Shown here one piece after another: positions 10,902-23,300 of a stretch of DNA of 64,000 nt. The notes under the pieces are model-generated. The model saw only the letters and a program-made list of their open reading frames with translations. It did not search any database and was not told the origin of the DNA. The translations under genes and the position numbers were made by a program. Source of the stretch: Dastarcus helophoroides (taxonomy: Eukaryota; Arthropoda; Insecta; Coleoptera; Bothrideridae). The number at the start of each line of letters is the position of its first letter. The first letter of the stretch is position 1. Location: the NCBI GenBank assembly GCA_028583605.1, contig CM053328.1:15187107-15251106 (forward strand), read 5' to 3'.

Positions 10902-11101
10902 TGCACAGATCAATAGGTTTGAACATTTATCAGATTCAGATTTGGAAACCAAAGACCGGTTTCGGTCTTATTAGATCTCGTCAGTTTGGTATATCTAACC
11001 CGAATTGCTGTATCAAATTAACGAGATCTAACAAGGTCGAAACCGGTCTTTGGTTTCCAAACTCTGAATTTGGTAAATGTTTAAACCTATTGGTCTGTGC
11101 A
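10902..11101. repeat. 200-bp foldback (long inverted repeat)
   Basis: Two arms of about 80 bases start TGCACAGATCAATAGGTTT on the left and end with the near-complement AAACCTATTGGTCTGTGCA. The inner part AAACCAAAGACCGGTTTCG is perfectly inverted. A central spacer of about 40 bases separates them. The arms match at roughly 90 percent by eye. A single diverged half copy is present on the minus strand at about 55742-55806, so this is a repeated family. Confidence 0.85.
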
Positions 11102-11249
11102 TTAAAATCTTGTCTTCTGGGGCCTTCCTAGAGAACAACCGCTTTGCTAAGCGTTTGTGTTTCAACTGTTGGTAGTCCGACTACCTATGATTCACTATAC
11201 ATGCTTTACTGCATTATAGGTTGCTTTCTATTTGCATGTTTCCAACACA

Positions 11250-11930
11250 TAAAATTGTTCACTTTTTTAAAACTTCGATAGTAAAATCAAAATTTGGTAA
11301 TTTCTTCTCAAAATTTCCACTTTAATCTGGAAACTTCGACTTTAAAATCGAAGTTTCAACAAAATGTCTGCTTTTTTTCTATAAATTTAATCGTTTCTTA
11401 GAACTGATATTTCAATGTTTTACTGGAAATTTTCGTTGTAAAATCAATTAATTTTTACCTAAAATTTCGAATTTATTAAAATTTTCTTCTAGAAATCTCG
11501 ACTTATTCACAAAGTTTGCAATTTATCCATGTCGAAATTTGGACTTTAAAATCAAAGTTTTGACGAAATTTCGAATTTTTTCTGTAAATTTTGACACTTT
11601 TTTCACAAAATCTCGAATTTTTCTGAAAATTTGCAGCTTATACCTAAAATTGTTTACTTTTTTCTTGATACTTCGACCATAAATTTAAGTTTTGACATTT
11701 TTCTTAAAATTTAGTTTTTTTTTCCTAAAATTTCAAATTTTATTTCAGAATTTTTACTTTAACTCCAAAATTTTGTGGTTGAAACCGAAGATTTGACAAA
11801 ATTTCGGTTTTTATGTGTACATTTTAATATTTCTAAATTGAAATTTTGATATTTTATTAAAATTTTTCGATTTAAAATAATTTACTGATTCCAGTATTTT
11901 TTTTTTAGTTTGATCCACTCGCAACGGTAA
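11250..11930. repeat. Degenerate short-period AT repeat
   Basis: Words such as AAATTTCGACTTT and AAATCAAAGTTTTGAC in loose tandem order. Confidence 0.7.
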
Positions 11931-11935
11931 CCCCA

Positions 11936-12316
11936 TTATGCTTTCAAAGCACTGCGAGTAGAATGCGGAAACAAGGATAGATGGCGATGAACCGCCTTCT
12001 TAAACAAGGATAGGCTGTAATTTTTGGGGAAAATTCCTTTCGGTAACAAGTTCCATAACTTGGAAGTTCTATAGAAAAAAGAGTCTCCATAGACAGAAGT
12101 CCTCACTGTGTCAATGGACCGCACAGGAATTTGCTGTCTCCGACTGTTTAGTATGCCTAAAGAATCTTGCCCTTGGGGGTTCAATACTATTATTTCCTGC
12201 GAACATCTTCCATGATAGTAATTGTAGAAAAGGGACAAGTCACCAGCCATACGCCTGTGATCTAGTGTTTCGAGAGAATTTGGACTTAAAGATCGAAACT
12301 TCAACTTTTTCCACAA
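11936..12316 (-). pseudogene. LINE reverse transcriptase C-terminal fragment
   Basis: A 126-codon ORF on the minus strand. It carries the tail seen in many insect non-LTR elements: LETLDHRRMAGDLSLFYNYY, then HGRCSQEI, then RTSVYGDSFFYRTSKLWNLL and LFKKAVHRHLSL. This part follows the RT thumb. There is no palm domain or endonuclease on either side, where degenerate repeat begins abruptly, so it is a solitary 5'-truncated tail. The frame is intact through its stop. Confidence 0.85.
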
Positions 12317-12319
12317 ATC

Positions 12320-13290
12320 TCAACTTTTTCTAAATATTTGCAGTTCGTATGTAACTTTTTTTAATTTTTTTCCTAAAACTTCGACCTAAAAATCCACATT
12401 TTTTTCTGACTTTTTTTAGGTATTTATTTCAAATTTTCTACTTTTATCTCCGCATTTCGACTTTTGAAACAAACCGCAATTTCTATTTCTGTTTTCGAAA
12501 TTTCGACTTAAATCAAAATATTTCTTAAAATTGAATTTTCGATATTTTTCTTGAAAATTTCGAGTTTAAATCATTCCCTTATCTCCCTTAGAGTATTAAA
12601 AATCGAAATTTGGACTATTTTCTCCAAATTATCAGTTTTTCCAAAAATTTGCTGATCATATGTATATTTGTAGTTTTTCCTGAAACTTCGACCTTAAAAT
12701 ATAAATTTCGCTATCTTTCTCAAAAATTGTCATTTTTCTCAAAATTTTAGATTTTGTTTCAGACGCTAATTTAATCTCAAAAGTTCGACTTCGAAATCAA
12801 AGCTGACGAAATTTCGGGGTTTTCTTTCTGGCAAATTCCCACACTAATCTCGTCATTTTCGATTGCTTTCTCGAAATGCTGACTTTAATTGAAATATTTC
12901 TTGAAGTTGAAATTTCAGTATTTTTTGAAAATGCAGAGTTTAAAACCATTCACTTTTTTCCTAAAACATGCAAACTCTAAATCTTGCATCAGAGTTTTAG
13001 GTTTAATTTCAAAATTTCTACTTTAATCTCGACATTTCGAGTTTGATGTGAAAGTTAACGAAATTTCGATTTTTTTCTGAAAATTTCGACCTTTGTCAAA
13101 AAATGTCTTAAAATTAAAAATTAAATTTTTCTTTCAAATTTTCTATTTTAAAATTTACTTTTCCGAAAACTTGCAGTTTTTACATAAAATTGTTTGCTTT
13201 TTTTCTAAAATTTAGAACCTAAAATCTGAATTTCGACCTTTTCCTCAGAATATGGGCTTTTTTCTCAAAGTTGCAGGTTAAATTTCACAC
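12320..13290. repeat. Degenerate short-period AT repeat, T-rich strand up
   Basis: Repeated TTTCGACTTT / AAATTTCGA words; nothing coding. Confidence 0.7.
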
Positions 13291-13296
13291 AAGTTT

Positions 13297-13792
13297 TTCT
13301 TCTCCTTCTCCTTCTCCTTCTCCTTCTCCTTCTCCTTCTCCTTCTCCTTCTCCTTCTCCTTCTCCTTCTCCTTCTCCTTCTCCTTCTCCTTCTCCTTCTC
13401 CTTCTCCTTCTCCTTCTCCTTCTCCTTCTCCTTCTCCTTCTCCTTCTCCTTCTCCTTCTCCTTCTCCTTCTCCTTCTCCTTCTCCTTCTCCTTCTCCTTC
13501 TCCTTCTCCTTCTCCTTCTCCTTCTCCTTCTCCTTCTCCTTCTCCTTCTCCTTCTCCTTCTTCTCCTTCTCCTTCTCCTTCTCCTTCTCCTTCTCCTTCT
13601 CCTTCTCCTTCTCCTTCCCCTTCTCCTTCTCCTTCTCCTTCTCCTTCTCCTTCTCCTCCTCCTCCTCCTCCTCCTCCATCTCCTCCTCCTCCTCCTCCTC
13701 CTCCTCCTCCTCCTCCTCCTCCTCCTCCTCCTCCTCCTCCTTCTTCTCCTTCTCCTTCTCCTTCTCTTTCTTCTTATCCTTATCCTTATCCA
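13297..13792 (+). repeat. Polypyrimidine microsatellite (TTCTCC)n / (TCC)n
   Basis: About 350 bases of near-perfect CTTCTC hexamer with few interruptions (phase slip near 13559, C run near 13617) is followed by about 90 bases of TCC triplet (13651-13742) and a decaying CTTATC tail. The long SPSP and EKEK reading frames over it are artefacts. A homopurine/homopyrimidine tract of this length can adopt H-DNA in principle. Confidence 0.97.
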
Positions 13793-13799
13793 CGCGTTT

Positions 13800-16550
13800 C
13801 TAGTTTTTTGTTTGAAGATTTAGTTTTTTATTTTGATATTTCGATATTTATAATTTTCATATTTTTAAAATTACACATTTTGTCCCAATTTCCGTTTTGA
13901 TTTCTTCAAATATTGGCTCTTTTTCAAAATTTTATTTATTCTGAGAATCACTACATTTGTTTTAAAATTTCGATTTTTTCGCACAACTTTGACGTATTTT
14001 GAAAATTTCTCCTATTTTCCAAATTTCGAAAATTTTGTTTATTTCGAAAATTTTGACTCAAAATTTTCATTTTTTTTTGAAAATTGCACTTTATTTTTGA
14101 AAAAAAATTCAAGGTGTTTTTTTTTTCATTTTTGGTTTTCTCTTAAAGTTTCAACTTTTGTGTATTTTTGAAAAACTATTTGAAATTTGTTTGATGAAAG
14201 TTTTCAAAATGTGGACTTTGTTAAAATAATTCTAATTTTTCTAAAAGTAACGACTTTCTCACACTATTTTTTTCTCTTTTCTGAAGAATTCGATTTTTCT
14301 GAGAAGTAAGACTTGTTTTTTAATTTTAACATTCTAAAAACTTTGACCTTTTAAAAATGTCGACATTTCTAAATTTTCACTATTTCTAAATTTTAACTTT
14401 TCTGTGAAAATTTCAACTTCAAATTTTTGCCTTTTTATCGAAATTTTGATCCTTTTATAAATATCGATTTATTAAAAATGTTCCACATTTTAAAATTTTG
14501 ACTATTTTCAATTTCTCTTTTTTATTAACATTTCGACCTTTTTTCTCAAAATTTTGACTTCAAATTATTTTATTTTTTCTCGAAATTGTGCCTTTTTTTG
14601 TAATAACTTAAAAAAAATCTACATTAAAAATTTTCATTTTTTTCTTCAGATTTTAATTATCAAAATTTCAATTTTTAATCAAAATTTTAAGTTTTTTGAA
14701 AGTTTAGACCGAGAATTTTGACTTTTTGTACATTTTGGCTTTCTAGAAATTTACTTTTTGCAAATTTTGACTTCTACTTATTTAATTTCGACCTTTTTGT
14801 ATATTATTAATATTTTTTTGAAATTTCTGTTTGTTTAAAAAGTTAGACCCTCAAAATTTCGACTTTTTCTGAAAATTTTGATTTTAAAAATTCTTGCATT
14901 TCAAAATATCAACTTTTATTTTCAAAATGTTACTTTTTCAGAATGTCTACTCTTTCAAAATTGTAACTTATTTTTAAAGTTTCGATTTTTTCGTTCTTTA
15001 AAAGTATGATTTGATTAAGAAGCTCCACTTATTTCGAAATTTTGACTTCCCACAAAAAGCATAATTTTTTTGAAAATTTCAGATTTTGAAATTTTTCTCA
15101 AAATTGGTAGCTTAAACTCATAGAAACTGAAAATTAAAGATTTAAATTTGGAATATTGATAAGAATTGAAATATTAGATTCTCAATAGAACAATTAAAAT
15201 TTCAGGTTTAAACTAGTATTTTATTTTAAAATTTCCATTTTTAACTAGAAATTAACTATTTTGATTAAAATGGAAAATGGTAAAAAATTCTAAAAAATAC
15301 CCAAGTATAACTTCTGATTTTTAAATTTCACATAAATACTCATCCATATCTTAAGAACAAAGTTGAAAGGATTTTCAATTTCCACTAAAATTGTGTAAAA
15401 ATTTAATACCAATCAATTTCAATGTTGACAAAAATTCTAGCTGAAATTGGCTTTAGGAAAAAAACGAGTTTGATTTTAGAGCAGAAATATCGAAAGAAAA
15501 AAAACAAAATTGTTTGGATAGAAACAAAATAAAAGAAAATGACTTCTAAGCTCGAAATCTTTTAAAAAATGTCAAAATAAAAGAAAATAGGTTAAACATC
15601 AAAAATTAGAAATTTTTCAAAAAGCTTTCATTTCATATTTCCTCTCAAGAATTTAACCTTATTTTCATTTTGGCTTAAGTTAAAATATTAGGGCATTCTA
15701 CTTTTTTTTGAAATTTTGACTTTGAAATTCAAAATAGCAAAGATTCAACCAAAATTTTGAAAAAAAAAAGGTTCTATTTTAAATCGACTGTTATAGAATT
15801 AAATGAACTAAAAAAAATTCAGAAAAGTACCGAAATTTTAAGAGAAACTCGGCATCCAGATTTAATATTTAAAGAGAAATAGGTCCAACTTAAAAAAAAA
15901 ACTTCAAAGGGGATTTCCAGGCAAAGTTTTGGGATCAATGTCGAAATTTTAAGAAGAGAAAATCATAAAATCCTAGAAAAAAGAAACGAAAGTTTTACTT
16001 TTAACCTCAAAATATGGTTGACATTTTGAGAAGTAAAACGAAGTATTAAAATAGTTAAAAAATCTTTTAATGGTTCACAAAGGAAAAGTACAAAAATAAT
16101 CGAGCCATGGCAAAAAAAATTTGTGAAACGCCATTATGTGTAATGCAGTACTTCAAAATTTTTGGAAAAAGTCGAAACATCGAGATTATAACTCTAAATT
16201 ATATTTTTTTAAATAAATGAATTAAAATTAAATGTTAAAATAATATTTTTTTTTGTTTTACTTTTCTGTTTCAAATTAAAATTCGGAATAAAAAATAACA
16301 ATTTCAAGTTTAAATCCAAAGATTTCAAAAAATGGTCAAAATTTCAAATTTATATGGAAAAATCTCAAAATGTTCATTTCAGTCACAAAATCTAAGTTCT
16401 AAGCCATTTTTTTTAACTTCATGCAAAACTGAAACATTTCAGGAAAAAGTCTAGCTGTTTACTTCTAAAAAATTATTTTGTCATGCAGAGAGTTGAGGTT
16501 AACTTTACTGTTTTTAGATATTTACTTTTAAAGCAAAAAATATTTTGTGC
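13800..16550. repeat. Degenerate AT repeat with orientation switch near 15.1-15.6 kb
   Basis: T-rich on the plus strand until about 15100, then A-rich (AAAATTTCGA, AAAAAGTCGAAA) from about 15600. The switch implies at least two independent blocks joined, or an inversion. No gene was recognised. Confidence 0.7.
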
Positions 16551-17314
16551 TCTTCACTTTGCTGTGTGGAAGCTGTGTTGTCTGGCTTCCATGCCGTCAC
16601 GCCAACAACGTACAACTTTAAAAATTAAATAATTTTCGGAAAAATATTATTCCTCTATAAAACGGGGGTTTTTCTATGTGTAACATGAAAACATGTTTCC
16701 TTTGTGTTTACACCTTTTTTTTATTTCTACACGTTTCTTTGACAAGAAACATAATTCGACAAATGTTGACCTAGATATTGCCACTTTTGCCTGTGTGAAC
16801 AAGTCTTATTGATTTTTAAAGTTAATTTGATTTCGATATAAAATATATATCGATATATTTTTACTTCGAAAATTTAGGAGATGCGTAGCTTAACTTGAAA
16901 CTGTTAGCTTACTTTTAAAATGGACTTAAAATTGGAATTTTTTATTTTTTTTCTGCAGGTTTTGATTTGTCGTCCAACTTTTTGCGATTGTTTTCAAAGT
17001 TTTTCTACTTTAATTTGCAAATTTTTAATTTTTTATTTGATATTTACACATCATTTGCAAAATCAAAAAATTTCAGAAATTTATTGTATTATTGTAGCGT
17101 TGATTGAATACTATATTCAATCAACGATTGTAGGTTTTCAAGTGAAAAACTTCAAATATATTTTGTTTGAAAAATGTCATCTGTCATAATTTAAAAACAT
17201 AGGTTATGTTTATAGTATTTTAAGGTTATGTCACGTTGTAATCTACATTAATAGGTAGTAAATAATAATAAAATAGTATAACAAGTGTTGCTTTTTTTTA
17301 AATCGTTCTCCAAA
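16551..17314 (+). promoter_or_regulatory. ELP1 upstream region
   Basis: Between the repeat and the ELP1 start codon. It contains a less AT-rich patch (16555-16620) and, 189 bases before the ATG, a 29-bp palindrome (listed separately). No TATA box or other core promoter motif could be identified with confidence. The upstream ORF at 16920-17189 is not convincing as a gene. Confidence 0.35.
17098..17126. repeat. Micro-palindrome insertion, copy 1, upstream of ELP1
   Basis: CGTTGATTGAATA, spacer CTA, TATTCAATCAACG: 13-bp perfect arms. ATTGTAG occurs directly before (17091-17097) and directly after (17127-17133), like a 7-bp target duplication. The same arms occur at 48761-48788 and 51587-51619. 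Confidence 0.85.
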
Positions 17315-20300
17315 ATGAAAAATCTTGAACTGCTAACGCTAGAACATGAATCATTGACGAAACGAGGCATCCATGGACATCCAATTCTGACGCAAGACTA
17401 CTCTTCTTGCAAATACAACATTAATTACGAAATTAGGGACTCCACATTGTACAAGTGTGAAGAAACATGTTCGGTCCCCTTAGATTTAACAATACAGAAA
17501 TTAGTGGACCATAAATATCTCCCAATTGAAGATAAATTGTGTTTGGTGTCAAGTCGTGAGTTGTACTTCATCGACGATGCTTGCAACAAAACCGCACATT
17601 GTTTCGAGCACGAAATCGAAGCATTTGCTTGGAATTCTTCCTTGGATGCCGCCGCTGTAGTATTTAGTAATGGGGATGTGTGTACGTATCAATTTGGGTT
17701 CGAAGCTGAACCTTATCAACAGGGCAAAAGCTGTTTAGATGCTGCTGTGCCTGATTCCACCGCAGTTGGTTGGGGCTCGGTAGAGACACAATTTAAAGGC
17801 TCTGAAAGGAAGAAAGCTTCTACTGTGGAAAAAATTCTGGGTGAGTACAAATTTAATTAGCTTGTATTGTGCATAATTTAGGTTTATACAAAATTACTTG
17901 ATTAGAGCATAAAACGTTTTACATCATTTTTGGTAAAACTAAATTTTTTCTTAGAACAGAAATTATTTTTCGTAAGATCTATTTTCCGTGATAAAATTCA
18001 AAATTTAATAATATTCTTAAATTTCAGTTTTTTCTCACAATCTAAAAATTTTTTCACAAAGTTATAAATTGAACATTTAAAAAGGTGTATTCAGTGAAAA
18101 TTAAAAAGATACCTATTTAAACTCATGTTCAAAAAAAGATTTGATTCAGTTGCTACTCAAGTTCGGTTACTAATTGATGATCTGTATTAATTTGGTAGAA
18201 GTCATACTAGTAGAAGATAAAAAACCGTTGATATCTTGGCGAGGGAATGGGGAGGAGTTTGTGATAAATTATTGGAATAATGGTGAGCGCCATTTTAAGG
18301 TTTTCGACTCTCTTTGCAATCCCAAAGCGAAATCCGAGGCCACGGCGGGATTGCAGCCACCAATCACCTTCAAAAACCAAGGAATCACCATAGCCGCTGT
18401 TAAGTGTGTGAACAACAAACATTCAGTTGTATTTTTTGAAAGAAACGGTCTGCTGAGGTCCACTTTTGATCTAAGTGACATTCAAGTAAGTCTACCTCAA
18501 TTTCGAAGTTCAATATTTTAGATGTTACGATGTTTCTAAACTTCAAGTTGAAAATTGAGACTTAAAGGTGAAAATTGAGACTTAGAGGTGAAAATTTCAA
18601 GAAAAAAGTTCAAATTTTTGAGATTTAAGTCAAAATTAGGATTTTGGACTTTTATCTTAAATCAATATGGTGATATATTTTTAATGTTTTATTTATTAAG
18701 ATTTCTATATTTAATTTGATTGTTTTTTAAGTACAATCATGGGCGCAGACAGGATTTCATTCAGAGGGGGGCAGCAATTATTTTGAGAATTGAATGGCAA
18801 AAAAAAAACAAAACCATAACATTTTCTGGCTAAGTATATTATATACTTTCACTGACCTTTGCGAACTTGGGAGATCGAATTTTCAAATTAAAGTCTAAAT
18901 TTCGAAAAAGAGCAGAATTTCCAGAAAAACGTCTGAACATTAAATTTGAAATAAAATCCGAACCTTTCGGAATATTTCGGGAAATGCTGGAATTTCTAAC
19001 ATAAGTCGAAATTTCCTAAAGACAAATTTTGTAAAAAAAAATGTCTCTCGAATTTCATTTTATTTCAATTTTAACATAATCGAAATTTACAAGAAAGTTT
19101 TTTCTCGAAATATTTTAAAAATATTCTCAGTTTTGAAAAAACGAATAGATTTTGTGAAAAACCCGAAATTAGGAGGAACAAATTTTTAGAAACAAAACGT
19201 CAAATCTCGAGATACATGTTGTTCCGAGAATAAGATGAATTTGGAGAAACAAATGGAAATACCGTCAAAATTTCGAGAAAATGATCAAATTTTCTAGATA
19301 ATATCCGAATTTTCAAAAGAATGAGGAAGTCGAGAAAGTAGAATATAAACTCGTAATTTCGAAAAAGTCAGAATTTTCAGGATACCAAATTCATTTTGGA
19401 AAAACATAAAAAATCTCGTAAAATCAAAAAATGTCAAAATTTTGAAAGGTCGAATTTTGTGAAAAACAATTGCAGTTTTCGGAAAAAGTCGAGTTAGAAA
19501 AAATCGCAATTTACCAAAATTAATTTATAGGGAATTTTTACTGTTGACAATATTTAAATTTCCTTTAAAGAAGTTCAGTTTTTTTCTCCAAACGCAGAAA
19601 CATTTTTCTTAACATTTTTGCTTTTTTATTAACATTCCGATCGAATTTAGAGAACATAAACGAATTTTAAGAAAGTAGAAATTTCAGGAAGAAGCCAATT
19701 TCAAGGAAAAAGTTTAAAATTCTAGAAACATAAAATATTGCCAGATAAAAGTCGAAATTTCGAAAATAACGGGAAGTTTGAGATGCAAGATGAAATTTTT
19801 GGGAAGTTTAAAAAAAAGTAGAAATAATTAGAAAATGACCAATATTAAGAAAAATAGCAGATTTTCGAAGAAAGAAAATATTAAGAAATTTTGAAAAAAA
19901 AATGATTTTTAAAAGAACTTGGACGAATTTTGAGAATAAAGGCGAAATGTCGAATTTTTGATTAAAAGGAAAATTTTAGGACAAAGACTAATTTTAAGAA
20001 ATAGTATCAACATTTCGGTAAAAAGACGGATTTCAAGCATAAAGTCGAAACTTGAAGTCGAATTTTGAGATTAAAATCAAGATTTCGAGAAAAAGGCAAT
20101 CTCTAAAAAACCAGTCAAAATTTTTGGAAAGTTAAATTCTATAAGATTGAAATTTTCAGGAAAGTCTCAACGCTACGAAAAATAAAGAAATTTGGAGAAA
20201 TAGTCGAAATTTTGAGAAATCGGTTTGAAATTTCAAGTGAAACTTCGAAGTCTTTCAAAGAATGTCAAGAAACAAAGTCGAATTTTGCAAATAGAACCAA

Positions 20301-23300
20301 ATTTAACAAAAAACTGTTACAAAAATAGCGATGAAAATCTAGAGAAAAAGATTAATGTCGAGAAGAACGAAACCTCGACAAAAAAAAATGGAAATTTTGC
20401 ACAGAAACTTAAATTTTGAAAATAATTGTTTATAAAAAAAACAAACTTTGAAAAAAAATTGAAATTTTGAGATAAAGAGAATCTAAAACGAAAAAAATTG
20501 AGATTTTAGGAACACAAAGAATTGCATTTGACATAAAATAAAAATTTCTGAGAAATCTAGCGACATTTCGGAAAAGAAATTAAGTTAAAAAAATCTCAAA
20601 AGCAAAACGGATTTTAAAAATAATTTAAAATTTCGAAAGAAAAAACGGGATTTCCAAAAAACCAAAATGTGGGGATAAAATTCGAAATTTTCCAGAGAAA
20701 GCCAACATTTGCCATCCATAAATTAAAAAGGCAAATTTTGTGAAAAATACGAAATGAGAAAAAAATTGAGATTATCAATAAATGTCTAAATTCCAAGGAA
20801 AGACCAAATTTTAGAGAAAAAATGGAAAATTGATTGCAAAATTTCGGCGGCTTCATAAGCCAGGGGGGCAAGTGCCACTGTGCCCTATTCTCGCTATGAG
20901 TACAAGCCACTTGCAAAGGGTAACTCTATTATACGTTAGGACCACTGCAATGCTTAGAAAAAGTCAACATTTCATGATTTAACTTGAAAATTTAATTTCC
21001 AGAAAGAAGTAAAAATTTCGAGTGACGTTTGGACTACTGCAATGCTTAAAAAAGTCAAAATTTCAAGATATTACTCGAAAATTTAATTTTCAGAAAGAGG
21101 TAAAAATTTCGAGTTTAATGTCTAATTTTTACCTTTTATCCAAGACTTTCTACCAAAAATAAAGTCCAAATTTCGATGTCGGCGCCGCCAAAGATGCAAA
21201 TTCCGAGCACTTGGTGAATTTACTTCTAATATACAAGAGAAAAATTGTTTTATTTTTTTAATTACAGTCGTACTTCTATAACTCGATCTTCGAAAATTCA
21301 GAAATACATTTTAAAAAATAGCTCTTAAAATTAGATACAGAAGAAAAATTATTCTATTTATAGACAATTGTCCAGCAGATTTAAAAACATTAAGCAAAAA
21401 TTACGATTTATTAAACTTACTTTTTCCCCCTTAATATGACATGACATCAAAGTTGCAACTACTTGACTTGACCAAGGTGTCATATAAAATTCTAAATGCC
21501 ATTATTGACGTAGAATTTTAAAAAAGGAGGAAGAGGACATTGTTCCATTAATTTTCTGCAATCTGAGTATAAAAGTTATTGTTAGACAAAGTTGAAAAAT
21601 ACACCAGGAAGTGCCACTTTTGCTGATTATGTACATGTCGGAGTTTCCTACAGATGAAGATATTGTCGCGATCTACAAATCCGGGTCTGTGTTTATTAAC
21701 CTCAGTGACAGTGGAATTCGACAAATGATTTGATAAGAAATTCTTTCAAAATTTTGCGTTTATTTTTAAAGACAAATGAGCATACAACTGATTCACTGTA
21801 TAACAGTTTAAATAACATTGAAACTTTATTGAAAATGAAATTAAAAAATTCTCTCGCTAATCACAAATTGGCGGCTATTTTACATCCAAATAAAATATTA
21901 GTCTACATATGTGTATTATTACCAAATTATATAATATAAATTTTACTTAGTTAAGGACATAGTTACACACATATGTACGTCTTTTAATTTTTAATATAAA
22001 TTTTCAATAACTAGAAGTCTTGGTAACTCGAACTTTTTGCTGGCAAGTCACAGTTCTATTTATTAAAGTTCGACTGTACTTATGTTTTAGGGTAAAATCG
22101 TGGATATAAAATGGAGCCCTTGTGACAAAATTCTAGCATTACTGGAAACCATTGAAGGCCAACAGCGAATATTCCTGTATTCCTGCCTTAACGCCACCTG
22201 GTATTTAAAACAAACTCTGGTATTCACCGATCTAGAAGACTTCGAATTCGTTCCTAGTTTTAACGGTGGCGTTTCTTTGCGCGTTCTAACATCGAAGGAA
22301 ATACTGAATTACACTTTTCACTTCCGGTTTCACGTTAGTTGTGATCACTCGAGAATTTATTGCGTGAATGGAAGAAATGTTCTCATAACTTCTGTCAGTG
22401 ATGAACTGGTACCCCCGCCGATGTATTCCTCGAAGTTAGAGCTTGACAACGCTATAAATTCAGTGGCAGTTCACCCTCACTTGCCGTTTATCGCAATTTT
22501 AGATTCCATCGGGGACATTAGAATTTTCCAAAGTACGGATCTTGTGGAGATAAAAGGTTTCAACGTCGGGAAAACGCCATATTTAAGTAATTTGCATTGG
22601 TTTGGGTCCTCACTTAAACTGATTGATAGGGAAAATGAAAAAGTGTTGACGTTCCCCATAGGGGAGCAGTTTGAGTTACTTCAGAATAATCTGCTTCCAA
22701 GCAGCTGGATCTACAAAGATGGGTGCCCACAATCGGTATTCTATGACGGCAACGTTGAACACGCCATAGACAAAGTCAGCCTTCACACTGTAGCCAAAAA
22801 TATTGATAATTGTCTTTACGTTTTACTGTTAACCCCAAACCAGGAGTTTTACATTAATACAACCTTAATTTCCAACTCGGTAAATTCATTTACTGTATAT
22901 GAAGATTATCTCCTGTTTGTGGCAAACAGCGCCCTCTATTGCGCTAATTTGATTCAAATACACGAACTAGTAGAAAAGGGTATTTCCAGTTTCTACTGTC
23001 GAAAATTCTACGAATTGGCCGACGTGGTTTGCGTCGTTCCTAACACCGCCAACGTTATCTTGGCTGTCGCCAGGGGAAATTTTGAGGTTATCTCAAACCG
23101 CCTAATGTCAATCGACATAGTCGAAAAACTTCTCTCCAAAAATCAGTGGCAAGAAGCAATTTACTACCTCAGAAACGAACGTCTGGATTTCAACCTTTTA
23201 ATCGACTTAAATCCTCGAAGGTTATTCGAGTGTTTGCCCCAAATCGTGGAAGCGACCAAACAGCAGAAGATCTTGAGCGTCCCTATGCATGGAAATCCAA

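Noticed and set aside
13271..13900. Long SPSPSP and, antisense, EKEKEK reading frames
   Set aside because: They translate a polypyrimidine microsatellite; no gene structure around them.
17285..17314. Upstream in-frame start MLLFFKSFSK for ELP1
   Set aside because: The family N-terminus aligns with the next Met at 17315 (MKNLELL).
18737..20920. GC-rich patches with GGGGGGCA as ends of one transposon
   Set aside because: The words are in direct, not inverted, orientation and no duplication is visible.
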